Shown: in pieces, positions 1 to 6,792 of the stretch
Layout of the letters: each line of letters starts with the position of its first letter
Numbering within the stretch: the stretch's first letter is position 1
Assembly: GCA_031296355.1 (NCBI GenBank)
Contig: JARLFX010000248.1
Span: 1 to 7,127, forward strand
Direction: 5' to 3'
DNA: 7,127 bases
Source: Acidobacteriaceae bacterium
GTDB taxonomy: Bacteria; Acidobacteriota; Terriglobia; Terriglobales; Acidobacteriaceae
The notes under the pieces: generated by a model
What the model saw: the letters and a program-made list of their open reading frames with translations, nothing else
What the model was told of the DNA's origin: nothing
Database searches by the model: none
Program-made: the position numbers and the translations under genes

Positions 1-164
1 GGGAAGATCGCCGGAAACGCAAGAAATAACCCGCCGACTGCCGGACCGAAGTGTCTTGCGATAAGGTACGCCGCTACGGTACACGCGCCACCAAACAGGA
101 AGCGCATGCCAATCTCGCGCGGCTTGATATCGTTCAGTTGGTCCAGCGAGGCTTTTACGATCAT
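1..164 (-). CDS. DUF3147-like small membrane protein, 3' end cut by window edge
   Basis: This reading frame starts at the ATG at 164-162 and runs off the left edge after 54 codons without a stop. The N-terminus is polar (about residues 1-21, with K4, K14, R16 and R21), followed by a hydrophobic stretch from about residue 22. It contains PREIGMRFLFGGA and then GGLFLAFPAIFP, a pattern I associate with the DUF3147 family of small integral membrane proteins of unknown function. The ATG overlaps the TGA of the upstream minus-strand gene as ATGA, so translation is probably coupled and no separate ribosome site is needed. The RFLxGGA and GLFxAxPxI elements recur in the upstream neighbour, which suggests that the two are diverged paralogues. 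The four basic residues before the first membrane segment would favour a cytoplasmic N-terminus. Function is unknown; the family name comes from recognition only. Confidence 0.72.
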   Translation of the reverse strand, partial: MIVKASLDQLNDIKPREIGMRFLFGGACTVAAYLIARHFGPAVGGLFLAFPAIF

Positions 165-511
165 GCCGGCCACCTCGCCAGCAGGGAATACAGTCCCAGC
201 GCAACCCCAAACCAGATCGGCATCAGAGCGAGCGTTGTCACCAGCGAATGTGTCTTGTAGCGCAGCAGCAGCCAGCTCACCGCAGAAGCGTAGGCGAAGA
301 AAGCAATAGCGCCCAGCAGCATGGAACGCGCTTCGATGGCGGCATAGGTATGGCCATGACGGGCAATCGTGATTCCCAGGCTCGCCAGTGCGATCGACGG
401 CGCGGCTCCAAAGAGCCCGGCAAACGTCTTGGGGCGAAAGACTTCGCCCAGCAGCGCGAACGAGCTTACGACGGCTCCGCCAATCAGGAATCGAATAAAG
501 AGTTCTTCCAT
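161..511 (-). CDS. DUF3147-like small four-helix membrane protein
   Basis: This is a 116-residue, very hydrophobic protein with about four membrane helices (roughly residues 5-23, 30-50, 63-83 and 90-111) joined by short loops (ERPKT-like loop near 23-29, RHGHTY at 51-56, RYKTHS at 84-89). It carries RFLIGGA near the N-terminus and FAGLFGAAPSI at 30-40, the same two elements seen in the overlapping downstream gene. Basic residues are spread almost evenly over the loops, so the positive-inside rule gives no clear orientation. The start at 511 is constrained by an in-frame stop a few codons upstream with no alternative start between; no strong Shine-Dalgarno sequence is visible. It is transcribed away from cydA and forms a two-gene unit with its paralogue. 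The catalytic or transport role is unknown. DUF3147 membership is my recognition of the pattern, not a search result. Confidence 0.78.
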   Translation of the reverse strand: MEELFIRFLIGGAVVSSFALLGEVFRPKTFAGLFGAAPSIALASLGITIARHGHTYAAIEARSMLLGAIAFFAYASAVSWLLLRYKTHSLVTTLALMPIWFGVALGLYSLLARWPA

Positions 512-573
512 GCCGATTTCGAGTTTACGGGATCAGTCGGCGCACGGGCAGCCACAAACGGCAGAAAGTGAGC

Positions 574-588
574 CCGGGGCTACCCCGG
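574..588. repeat. GC-rich inverted repeat, 6-bp arms, 3-nt loop
   Basis: CCGGGG-CTA-CCCCGG is a perfect inverted repeat about 60 bases upstream of the start of the minus-strand pair. It could form a hairpin in the leader of that transcript or be a protein-binding dyad. No T-tract follows on either strand, so it is not a standard terminator. A short GC-rich palindrome may also occur by chance. Confidence 0.35.
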
Positions 589-700
589 ACGCTCCAGGCG
601 GATGGCCTCACCATCCCATATTTTGAGACGTTCATGCTGGCTGCCTCATATCGCCTGTAAAATCGCTGGAATAGTGCAATTTTCGCGATTAACATCCTGC

Positions 701-714
701 CTCCCGGACGGGAG
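701..714. repeat. Perfect 14-bp palindrome CTCCCG-GA-CGGGAG
   Basis: The arms CTCCCG and CGGGAG are exactly complementary around a two-base centre, 77 bases upstream of cydA. As DNA it is a dyad that a dimeric regulator could bind; as RNA it would form a 5-bp stem with a GGAC loop in the cydA leader. No known operator family is matched with confidence. Confidence 0.35.
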
Positions 715-737
715 TATCCTGTCCATAAAGGCCGGTA

Positions 738-753
738 TGTGACGCTTGTCACT
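738..753. promoter_or_regulatory. Candidate CRP/FNR-family operator upstream of cydA
   Basis: TGTGACGCTTGTCACT fits the CRP layout TGTGA-N6-TCACA at nine of the ten defined positions, and its core GTGAC-N4-GTCAC is a perfect dyad. The centre lies 45 bases upstream of the cydA ATG. Regulators of the CRP/FNR superfamily commonly control bd oxidase genes, which makes the location sensible. The site is close to the gene: with a class II arrangement transcription would begin only about four bases before the ATG, and the Shine-Dalgarno would then be lost. Binding downstream of the promoter, as a repressor, is therefore as likely as activation. Which regulator binds is unknown, and no regulator gene is in the window. 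Confidence 0.4.
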
Positions 754-776
754 GATAGGTGTTACGCCGCGCTGTT

Positions 777-784
777 AGGGTGAG
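777..784 (+). promoter_or_regulatory. Ribosome binding site of cydA
   Basis: AGGGTGAG lies six bases before the ATG at 791 and pairs partly with the GGTGA side of the anti-Shine-Dalgarno. It supports the 791 start, which also gives the expected N-terminus of a CydA protein. Confidence 0.55.
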
Positions 785-790
785 AACACT

Positions 791-2137
791 ATGAATGCTC
801 TTTTGTTGGACCGCATCCACTTTGCATTCACCGTTACCTATCACTATCTCTTCCCCCAGCTGACCATGGGGTTGGCGCTCCTGATCGTTATTCTGAAGCT
901 CATAGCGATCCGCAAAAATGACGAGCGCTACAACCAGGCAGCGCGGTTTTGGGCAAAGATCTTCGCGGTCAACTTCCTGCTCGGTGTGGTCACCGGCATC
1001 CCGATGGAGTTTCAGTTTGGCACCAACTGGTCTGAATTCTCCCGCCGCACCGGCGGCGTAATCGGCCAGCCGCTCGCCATGGAAGGCGTCTTCTCCTTCT
1101 TCCTGGAGTCGACTTTCCTGGGCCTGTTCCTCTATGGAGAGAAGCGGCTCTCCCGCTGGGCGCACTTTGGCGCCGCCACCATGGTTTGGCTGGGTTCCTG
1201 GATCTCCGGCTTTTTTATCATCGTGACCAACGCCTGGATGCAGCACCCTGTCGCCTACAACCTGCTTCCGGATGGGACCTATCAAGTCGCCAGTTTCTGG
1301 GGGCTGGTGATGAATCCCTGGGCGTGGCTGATGTATGCGCACAACATGTGTGCCACTGTAGTCACGGCTGCGTTTGTGATGGCTGCTGTAGGTGCGTTCT
1401 ACTTGTTGGAGAAGCGGAATGAGGACTACGGACGTATCTTCCTGAAAATTGGTGTGATTGCGGGCATCATTTCGTGCGTGATGCAGATCTTCCCTACAGG
1501 GGACATGCACGGAAAATACATGGCGAAGCACCAGCCCGCCGCGGTTGCTGGCATGGAGGCTCTTTACCATACGCAGCGTAATGCGCCGATGGTGCTGATG
1601 GGCCAGCCCAACGAAGTGACCCAGACGATTGATAATCCGCTGGTCGTCAACGACGTGCTCAGTTTTCTGATCTATGGAACCACCTCGGCTGAGGTGAAGG
1701 GACTTGACCAGTTTCCGCGCGACCAGTGGCCCAGTGCGCTGCCGCTGCTCTATTACAGCTACCACATCATGGCGGGTCTCGGAACGTGGTTTGTGCTGCT
1801 GATGGGGATAGCCGCACTGCTGCTCTGGCGCGGCAAGCTTTACATCTCCCGCTGGATACTGTGGCCAATTCTGCTCAGTTTTCCGCTGCCGTACATCGCC
1901 ACTACAGCGGGCTGGATGACGGCTGAAATCGGCCGTCAGCCGTGGCTGGTGTATGGCTTGATGCGGACGGATCAGGGCTTCTCCTCGCATGTTTCCGCCG
2001 GCAACAGCCTGTTCACGCTGCTCGGCTTTCTCGGCATGTACTCCGTGCTCTCCATTCTCTGGATCGTGATTGTCTACCGTGCGATTGAGATTGGCCCCTC
2101 GGCTGTACCTCCGCCGTCTGAAACTCTTACCGCATAA
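791..2137 (+). CDS. cydA: Cytochrome bd-type quinol oxidase subunit I
   Basis: CydA is the haem-bearing subunit of the inner-membrane bd oxidase; it oxidises quinol and reduces O2 to water. The 448-residue product has the family pattern of about nine membrane helices. By comparison with E. coli CydA, the haem ligands are His18 (E. coli H19), His184 (H186) and Met327 (M393). The acidic residues Glu98 and Glu106 (E99, E107) sit in PLAMEGVFSFFLEST, and Glu379 (E445) precedes the signature GRQPW (381-385). The Q-loop (about 232-315) is short, without the insertion of the E. coli enzyme, as in Bacillus-type and cyanide-insensitive types. Glu256 (E257) is kept, but the position of Lys252 is Ala251 and that of Arg391 is His325. 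The gene is first in an operon and is followed after 17 bases by cydB. No cydDC assembly genes are visible here. Confidence 0.97.
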   Translation: MNALLLDRIHFAFTVTYHYLFPQLTMGLALLIVILKLIAIRKNDERYNQAARFWAKIFAVNFLLGVVTGIPMEFQFGTNWSEFSRRTGGVIGQPLAMEGVFSFFLESTFLGLFLYGEKRLSRWAHFGAATMVWLGSWISGFFIIVTNAWMQHPVAYNLLPDGTYQVASFWGLVMNPWAWLMYAHNMCATVVTAAFVMAAVGAFYLLEKRNEDYGRIFLKIGVIAGIISCVMQIFPTGDMHGKYMAKHQPAAVAGMEALYHTQRNAPMVLMGQPNEVTQTIDNPLVVNDVLSFLIYGTTSAEVKGLDQFPRDQWPSALPLLYYSYHIMAGLGTWFVLLMGIAALLLWRGKLYISRWILWPILLSFPLPYIATTAGWMTAEIGRQPWLVYGLMRTDQGFSSHVSAGNSLFTLLGFLGMYSVLSILWIVIVYRAIEIGPSAVPPPSETLTA

Positions 2138-2142
2138 CGAGT

Positions 2143-2148
2143 AAGGAG
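2143..2148 (+). promoter_or_regulatory. Ribosome binding site of cydB
   Basis: AAGGAG sits in the 17-base gap after the cydA stop, six bases before the ATG at 2155. It is the strongest Shine-Dalgarno sequence in the window and fixes the cydB start. Confidence 0.8.
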
Positions 2149-2154
2149 AACGCA

Positions 2155-3192
2155 ATGGGATTCCTCTGGTTCTGGATTGTCGCCGTCATGATCGCCATGT
2201 ATGTGGTGCTCGATGGCTTCGACCTCGGCGTCGGCATTCTCTACCCGTTTCTGGCGCGTACTGAGGCAGACCGGCAGACCTTGATCCACTCCATCGGGCC
2301 GGTGTGGGACGGCAACGAAGTATGGCTTCTGGCCGGCGGCGGCACTCTCTTCTTCGCTTTTCCGCTTGCCTACGCATCATCCTTCAGTGGCTTCTATCTG
2401 CCATTAATGATTGTGCTCTGGCTGCTCATCCTTCGCGGTTTAAGCATCGAACTCCGTATGCACCTCGAAAGCACAACCTGGCGCAGCTTGTTTGACGGTC
2501 TCTTCTTCCTCTCCAGCACGCTGCTCGCGATCTTCTTTGGCGCAGCGCTGGCCAATGTCATTCGCGGCGTGCCGCTGGGTCCAGACAACTACTTCTTCCT
2601 GCCGCTGTGGACCAACTGGCGCGTAGGCGCGTTACCCGGCATCCTGGACTGGTACACCGTGATCGGCGGCGTGGTCGCACTGGTCGCACTGGCCATGCAT
2701 GGCGCGCTTTATCTGGTCATGAAGGCGCCGGGTGAGTTGGAGCAGCGTGCACGCAAGTTTGCACGCTCCATCTGGATACTGCTATTGCTGGTCACGATCG
2801 TCAGCCTGCTTGCCACGATCGCCGTGCGTCATACCGCGCTCAACAACTACATCGCACACCCCGTCCTGTTCCTGATCCCCGTGCTGGTGATCGCTTCGCT
2901 GGCCGGCGTGCAGGTATTCGGCAAATATCCGCTGGCGGCATTTCTGTCCTCGTGCGCTTACCTCATATTCATGCTGGTTGGCGCAGCGACGGGCCTCTAT
3001 CCCGCCATCCTGCCGTCTTCTACTGATGCGGCAAACGACATCACGATTGCCAAATCACTCTCCGGTCCGCACACGTTGCACGTGGGGCTAGTGTGGTGGT
3101 CGATTGGCATGGTACTCGCAATAATTTATTTCTGTACAACGTACTTCATGTTCCGCGGAAAGGTTCCAGATGACGCCAGCTACGGCCATTAA
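2155..3192 (+). CDS. cydB: Cytochrome bd-type quinol oxidase subunit II
   Basis: CydB is the structural partner of CydA in the bd oxidase of the cytoplasmic membrane. The product is 345 residues, somewhat shorter than E. coli CydB, and is hydrophobic throughout with about eight to nine membrane helices. Diagnostic motifs are DGFDLGVG at 20-27 and [12 protein letters not shown] at 48-59. Asp52 in the latter corresponds to the conserved Asp of the E. coli WDGNQVW motif, which lines a proposed proton channel; Glu55 in place of Gln is common in bd oxidases of the cyanide-insensitive type. A short in-frame tandem duplication encodes the run VALVAL near residues 174-179. The 3' end overlaps xfp by 23 bases, so there is no room for a cydX-like small subunit gene directly after it. 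Confidence 0.97.
   Translation: MGFLWFWIVAVMIAMYVVLDGFDLGVGILYPFLARTEADRQTLIHSIGPVWDGNEVWLLAGGGTLFFAFPLAYASSFSGFYLPLMIVLWLLILRGLSIELRMHLESTTWRSLFDGLFFLSSTLLAIFFGAALANVIRGVPLGPDNYFFLPLWTNWRVGALPGILDWYTVIGGVVALVALAMHGALYLVMKAPGELEQRARKFARSIWILLLLVTIVSLLATIAVRHTALNNYIAHPVLFLIPVLVIASLAGVQVFGKYPLAAFLSSCAYLIFMLVGAATGLYPAILPSSTDAANDITIAKSLSGPHTLHVGLVWWSIGMVLAIIYFCTTYFMFRGKVPDDASYGH
2672..2692 (+). repeat. 9-base in-frame tandem repeat inside cydB
   Basis: The unit TGGTCGCAC occurs twice in a row followed by TGG, giving a repeated Val-Ala-Leu in a membrane helix of CydB. The frame is kept. It is a likely slippage product, with no evident effect beyond lengthening a hydrophobic run. Confidence 0.6.
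3157..3163 (+). promoter_or_regulatory. Ribosome binding site of xfp inside cydB
   Basis: GGAAAGG lies six bases before the ATG at 3170, within the cydB coding sequence. The only close alternative start, ATG at 3203, has no purine-rich site at a suitable distance. This favours the 3170 start and translational coupling to cydB. Confidence 0.6.
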
Positions 3193-5584
3193 ACCAGAAT
3201 CGATGAAGAGCCTCCCCATTGATCAACCTCTTACCCCCGATGAACTGCGCCGGATGAACGCATACTGGCGAGCCTGCAACTATCTTTCTGCCGGAATGAT
3301 CTATCTGCGGGAGAATCCCCTGCTGCGTACGCCACTGAAGGTGGAAGACATCAAACGCCGTCTGCTGGGCCACTGGGGTTCCGATCCGGGGCAGTCATTC
3401 ACATGGGTTCATCTGAACCGCCTGATCAAGAAGCTGGACCTCAATGTCATCTTTATCTCCGGTCCTGGGCACGGAGCGCCAGCTACACTTGCCAACAGCT
3501 ACCTCGAGGGGCGCTACTCCGAGATCTATCCGGATTGCAGCGAAGACGTTGAAGGCATGCAGAAATTCTTCCGTCAGTTCTCGTTCCCTGGTGGCATCGG
3601 CAGCCATTGCACGCCAGAGACGCCCGGTTCCATTCATGAAGGCGGCGAACTGGGCTACAGCCTTTCGCATGGCTACGGCGCGGCCTTTGACAATCCCGAC
3701 CTCATCGTTGCGGTGATGGTTGGCGACGGCGAAGCAGAGACTGGCCCGCTGGCGACCTCGTGGCATTCCAACAAGTTTCTTGACCCCGTGCGCGATGGCG
3801 CGGTGCTGCCCATCCTGCATCTGAACGGCTACAAGATCTCCAACCCAACCATCCTGGCGCGCATCTCGCACCAGGAGTTGGAAGACCTTTTCCGTGGCTA
3901 CGGCTACAAACCCTACTTCGTCGAAGGTCACGAGCCGGAACTGATGCACCAGAGGATGGCCTCGGTGCTGGAAGAGTGCGTTACTGAAATTCGCGCGATT
4001 CAGCGGCATGCCCGCACAACGGGCGACACCGAGCGTCCAATGTGGCCCATGATCGTGCTGCGTTCACCTAAGGGCTGGACTGGCCCGAAGATGGTGGAGG
4101 GCCATAAGGTCGAAGACTTCTGGCGCGCGCATCAGGTGCCGATTACAGACCCGCAGACCAACAAGGACAGCCTGCAGCAGGTTGTGGATTGGATGAAGAG
4201 CTACAAGCCGGAGGAACTCTTTGACCAGGCTGGCACGCTTGTGCCTGAGTTGCAGGAGCTTGCGCCAGAAGGCGACCGGCGCATCAGTGCGAACCCTCAT
4301 GCCAATGGCGGCCTGCTGCGCAAGCCGCTCGACCTGCCCGACTTTCACGAATACGCAGTAGAGCTCGAGCGGCCAGCGTTTGATTATATTTCTCCCACGG
4401 AGACCCTGGGCAAATTCTTGTGCGAGGTCATGAGGCGCAATATGACCAGCTTCCGTGTCTTCTGTCCAGATGAGAACGCCTCTAACCGCCTGACCGGCAT
4501 CTACGCTGCTTCCAAGAAGACCTGGATGGCGGAGATGCTGCCAGAAGACTCCGACGGCGGCGAACTTGCCGTCGACGGCCGCGTAATGGAGATGCTGAGC
4601 GAGCACACGCTCGAAGGCTGGTTTGAGGGCTACGTGCTCACAGGCCGCCACGGCTTCTTCTCCAGCTACGAAGCCTTCGTCCACGTGATCGATTCCATGT
4701 TCAACCAGCATGCAAAATGGCTGGAGAAATCGAAGCAGGAGATTCGCTGGCGTGCGCCGATCTCGTCCATCAACCTGCTGATCACGTCGCTGGTATGGCG
4801 TCAGGATCACAACGGATTCACCCATCAGGACCCGGGATTCCTCGATCTGGTCACTAACAAGAGCCCCAACGTAGTCCGCATCTATCTTCCGCCGGATGCC
4901 AACTGCCTGCTCAGCATTGCCGATCACTGCCTGCGCACGACGGACTACATCAACGTCATCGTTTCAGATAAACAGCCCCATCTCACCTTCCTCAACCAGG
5001 AGGATGCCGTCAAGCACTGCACCAAGGGTGTCGGCATATGGGATTGGGCCAGCACCGACGCCGGTGAAGAGCCGGACGTGGTGATGGCCTGCGCGGGCGA
5101 CATTGCGACCATGGAAGCCCTGGCCGCGGTCGCTATTCTGAAAGAAAAGTTCCCCGACCTGAAGATTCGTTTCGTGAATGTGGTCGATCTCTTCCGTCTG
5201 ATGCCCGAACGTGAGCATCCGCACGGCTTGTCTGACCGCGACTTCGATTCGATCTTCACGGATGATAAGCCTGTAATCTTCAACTTCCACGGCTACGCTT
5301 CGCTCATTCATAAGTTGAGCTATCGCCGTACCAACCACAGCAACATCCACGTGCGCGGCTACAAGGAGAAGGGCAATATCAACACGCCTCTTGAGCTGGC
5401 CATCATCAATCAGGTGGATCGCTTCAACCTCGCTATCGACGTCATTGATCGCGTGCCGCGCCTGCACACCTCGGGCGCACACGTTAAGGATTGGCTGAAG
5501 AACGAGATCATCGAGCATTTGGAATATGCCCACGCAGAGGGCATCGACAAGGAAGAAATTCGCAACTGGACATGGCCCGGATAA
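3170..5584 (+). CDS. xfp: Xylulose-5-phosphate/fructose-6-phosphate phosphoketolase
   Basis: This cytoplasmic thiamine-diphosphate enzyme cleaves xylulose-5-phosphate (and usually fructose-6-phosphate) with phosphate to acetyl-phosphate plus glyceraldehyde-3-phosphate or erythrose-4-phosphate. The product has 804 residues, a full family length. Family landmarks are GHWG with His68, GPGHGAP at 98-104 with His101, the cofactor-binding GDGEAETGP at 185-193, [16 protein letters not shown] at 486-501, and [10 protein letters not shown] at 547-556 with His552. These histidines correspond to H64, H97 and H553 of the Bifidobacterium enzyme. The order of N-terminal cofactor domain, central domain and C-terminal domain is intact, with no frameshift. 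Whether it accepts both sugars cannot be read from sequence. It starts within cydB (23-base overlap) and ends 7 bases before ackA, whose product consumes its acetyl-phosphate. Met12 (3203) is an alternative start. Confidence 0.97.
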   Translation: MTPATAIKPESMKSLPIDQPLTPDELRRMNAYWRACNYLSAGMIYLRENPLLRTPLKVEDIKRRLLGHWGSDPGQSFTWVHLNRLIKKLDLNVIFISGPGHGAPATLANSYLEGRYSEIYPDCSEDVEGMQKFFRQFSFPGGIGSHCTPETPGSIHEGGELGYSLSHGYGAAFDNPDLIVAVMVGDGEAETGPLATSWHSNKFLDPVRDGAVLPILHLNGYKISNPTILARISHQELEDLFRGYGYKPYFVEGHEPELMHQRMASVLEECVTEIRAIQRHARTTGDTERPMWPMIVLRSPKGWTGPKMVEGHKVEDFWRAHQVPITDPQTNKDSLQQVVDWMKSYKPEELFDQAGTLVPELQELAPEGDRRISANPHANGGLLRKPLDLPDFHEYAVELERPAFDYISPTETLGKFLCEVMRRNMTSFRVFCPDENASNRLTGIYAASKKTWMAEMLPEDSDGGELAVDGRVMEMLSEHTLEGWFEGYVLTGRHGFFSSYEAFVHVIDSMFNQHAKWLEKSKQEIRWRAPISSINLLITSLVWRQDHNGFTHQDPGFLDLVTNKSPNVVRIYLPPDANCLLSIADHCLRTTDYINVIVSDKQPHLTFLNQEDAVKHCTKGVGIWDWASTDAGEEPDVVMACAGDIATMEALAAVAILKEKFPDLKIRFVNVVDLFRLMPEREHPHGLSDRDFDSIFTDDKPVIFNFHGYASLIHKLSYRRTNHSNIHVRGYKEKGNINTPLELAIINQVDRFNLAIDVIDRVPRLHTSGAHVKDWLKNEIIEHLEYAHAEGIDKEEIRNWTWPG

Positions 5585-5589
5585 AGGAA
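5584..5589 (+). promoter_or_regulatory. Ribosome binding site of ackA overlapping the xfp stop
   Basis: AAGGAA begins in the last base of the xfp TAA and is only two bases from the ATG at 5592 (four bases counted from the GG). The spacing is short but it is the only purine-rich site there. It supports starting ackA at 5592 instead of at the further-upstream ATG at 5526 inside xfp. Confidence 0.5.
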
Positions 5590-5591
5590 TA

Positions 5592-6743
5592 ATGCAAACA
5601 ATTGATAAGAGTCAGAGCGAGAGCGTCATTCTCGTTCTCAACAGTGGATCGTCTTCGCTTAAATTCAGCCTCTACTACCACGGAACCACGGACGAGGAAT
5701 TGATTCTCGAAGGCCGCGCCGAGGCCATTGGCCGCGATGACGGCACCTTCCGCATCAAGCTCGCGGACGGCACCAAGCTGGTGGACGAGAAGAACGTCAA
5801 CCAGTCACAGCCTGATGCACTGCTGAAGGTTGCCGCCCTCATGCGCGATAAGCTGCATGTTGTGCCTGTAGCTGTCGCGCATCGCATCGTAAACGGCGGC
5901 CCCAACCTGCTCAAGCATCAGCTGGCCACCGACGCAGCCATCGCCGAGCTGACGCGCTGTGTAGACTTTGCTCCCGTGCATACGCCGGCGGCGCTATCCG
6001 TTGTGCATGAGGCGAAGAAGATATTTTCCGCCTGCCCGCACTTCCTCTGCTTCGATACCGCCTTCCATAGCACCATGCCGGAGGTCGCAAAGCATCTGCC
6101 GATTCCTACCCGCTACTATGAGCAGGGCATCATTCGCTACGGCGCGCACGGTCTCTCGTTTGAGTCGCTCGTCTATGCACTTGGCAAGGACCTTCCGAAG
6201 CGCGCTGTATTTGCTCATCTTGGTAACGGCTCCAGCATCACTGCGGTTCTTGATGGCAAATCGATTGATACCTCCATGGGCCTCACGCCCACGGGTGGCG
6301 TTCCCATGGGCACCCGCACCGGCGATCTCGATCCTGGCGTTGTGATCTATCTCATGCGCACCGAACACCTCAACGCGGATCAATTGCAGGAGTTGCTCAA
6401 TGGCGAGTGCGGCCTCACTGCATTCTCCAACGGTGAAAGCGACATGCAGGTGATTACCACGCGCGCCAAGGCAGGCGATGCAGCGGCGGAGTTTGCCATT
6501 GACGCTTTCTCTACCGATATCCGCAAGTGGATTGGCTCATATGCTGCGCTGATGGGCGGCATTGACATGCTGGTCTTCTCCGGCGGCATCGGCGAGAACA
6601 GCACGGAAGTGCGCACCGCTGTCTGCGATGGTCTGCAGTTCCTCGGCCTTGATCTGAACGCACCGAATGGTAACGTGCGCATCGTCAAGACCGAAGAAGA
6701 GCGCCAGATTGCACGGCATGGCCGCGCCCTGCTGAAGGCATAA
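5592..6743 (+). CDS. ackA: Acetate kinase
   Basis: AckA converts acetyl-phosphate and ADP to acetate and ATP in the cytoplasm. The 383-residue product is a little shorter than the usual 390-400. It has both family signatures: LVLNSGSSSLK (14-24, with Asn17) and the HLGNGSS segment (209-215). Residues corresponding to the active site of the Methanosarcina enzyme are Arg98 (R91), His130 (H123), Asp155 (D148), His186 (H180) and Arg242 (R241). GGIGENS at 331-337 is the conserved nucleotide-side loop. Minor departures from the common consensus are HRIVNGG in place of HRVVHGG and FAPVHTP in place of LAPLHNP. An ATG at 5526 would add 22 residues read out of the xfp end that do not resemble the family, so 5592 is preferred. 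No phosphotransacetylase is needed because Xfp supplies acetyl-phosphate directly. Confidence 0.96.
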   Translation: MQTIDKSQSESVILVLNSGSSSLKFSLYYHGTTDEELILEGRAEAIGRDDGTFRIKLADGTKLVDEKNVNQSQPDALLKVAALMRDKLHVVPVAVAHRIVNGGPNLLKHQLATDAAIAELTRCVDFAPVHTPAALSVVHEAKKIFSACPHFLCFDTAFHSTMPEVAKHLPIPTRYYEQGIIRYGAHGLSFESLVYALGKDLPKRAVFAHLGNGSSITAVLDGKSIDTSMGLTPTGGVPMGTRTGDLDPGVVIYLMRTEHLNADQLQELLNGECGLTAFSNGESDMQVITTRAKAGDAAAEFAIDAFSTDIRKWIGSYAALMGGIDMLVFSGGIGENSTEVRTAVCDGLQFLGLDLNAPNGNVRIVKTEEERQIARHGRALLKA

Positions 6744-6762
6744 CCGCAACAGCATTTGTCTG

Positions 6763-6792
6763 ATGAGGGACGGGCTCCGGCTCGTCCCTCAT
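6763..6792 (+). terminator. Intrinsic terminator of the cydAB-xfp-ackA operon
   Basis: Two 13-base arms (6763-6775 and 6780-6792) pair along their whole length with a single G-U wobble. They are closed by a C(UCCG)G loop, a member of the very stable UNCG tetraloop class. AATTTT follows at 6793-6798, a short T-tract for the plus strand. It lies 19 bases after the ackA stop. No T-tract follows on the opposite strand, so it acts less clearly on the convergent gene, although that gene's TGA (6791-6789) lies inside the right arm. Confidence 0.85.

Larger units (their letters stand above)
512..790. other. Divergent intergenic region, promoters not resolved
   Basis: These 279 bases separate the minus-strand DUF3147-like pair from the plus-strand cydA operon and must hold at least one promoter in each direction. 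No consensus sigma-70 promoter stands out. The best plus-strand fragments are a TAAAAT hexamer at 658-663 (five of six matches to TATAAT) without a good -35 partner, a TTGAGA at 623-628 without a good -10 at 16-18 bases, and TTAACA (689-694) with TATCCT (715-720) at an over-long 20-base spacing. Three short perfect palindromes (574-588, 701-714, 739-752) are listed separately. An open frame on the minus strand (752-525) lacks a ribosome site and a recognisable protein character, so I do not call it a gene. Confidence 0.6.

Noticed and set aside
667..680. Possible sigma-54 promoter (TGG...GCAATT).
   Set aside because: The GG and GC elements are separated by 6 bases and not the required 10.
689..720. 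Possible sigma-70 promoter TTAACA/TATCCT for cydA.
   Set aside because: The spacing is 20 bases, outside the usual 16-18; kept only as a remark in the intergenic entry.
525..752. 75-codon minus-strand frame in the divergent region, beginning with GTG.
   Set aside because: No Shine-Dalgarno, no protein-like pattern, and its start lies inside the CRP-like palindrome. The region reads better as regulatory DNA.
749..2155. Open frame of 468 codons on the minus strand, antisense to cydA along its full length.
   Set aside because: It mirrors cydA exactly, is rich in Arg, His and Gln with no domain pattern, and is explained by codon bias of the real gene.
3395..4927. Long minus-strand open frames (4009-3395 and 4927-4064) antisense to xfp.
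   Set aside because: Xfp is complete and conserved across this stretch; the antisense products have no recognisable motif and no ribosome site that I can see.
5526..5591. Upstream ATG giving ackA 22 extra residues.
   Set aside because: The extension is read out of frame from the end of xfp, is unlike acetate kinase N-termini, and the ATG at 5592 has a ribosome site at the normal gene boundary.
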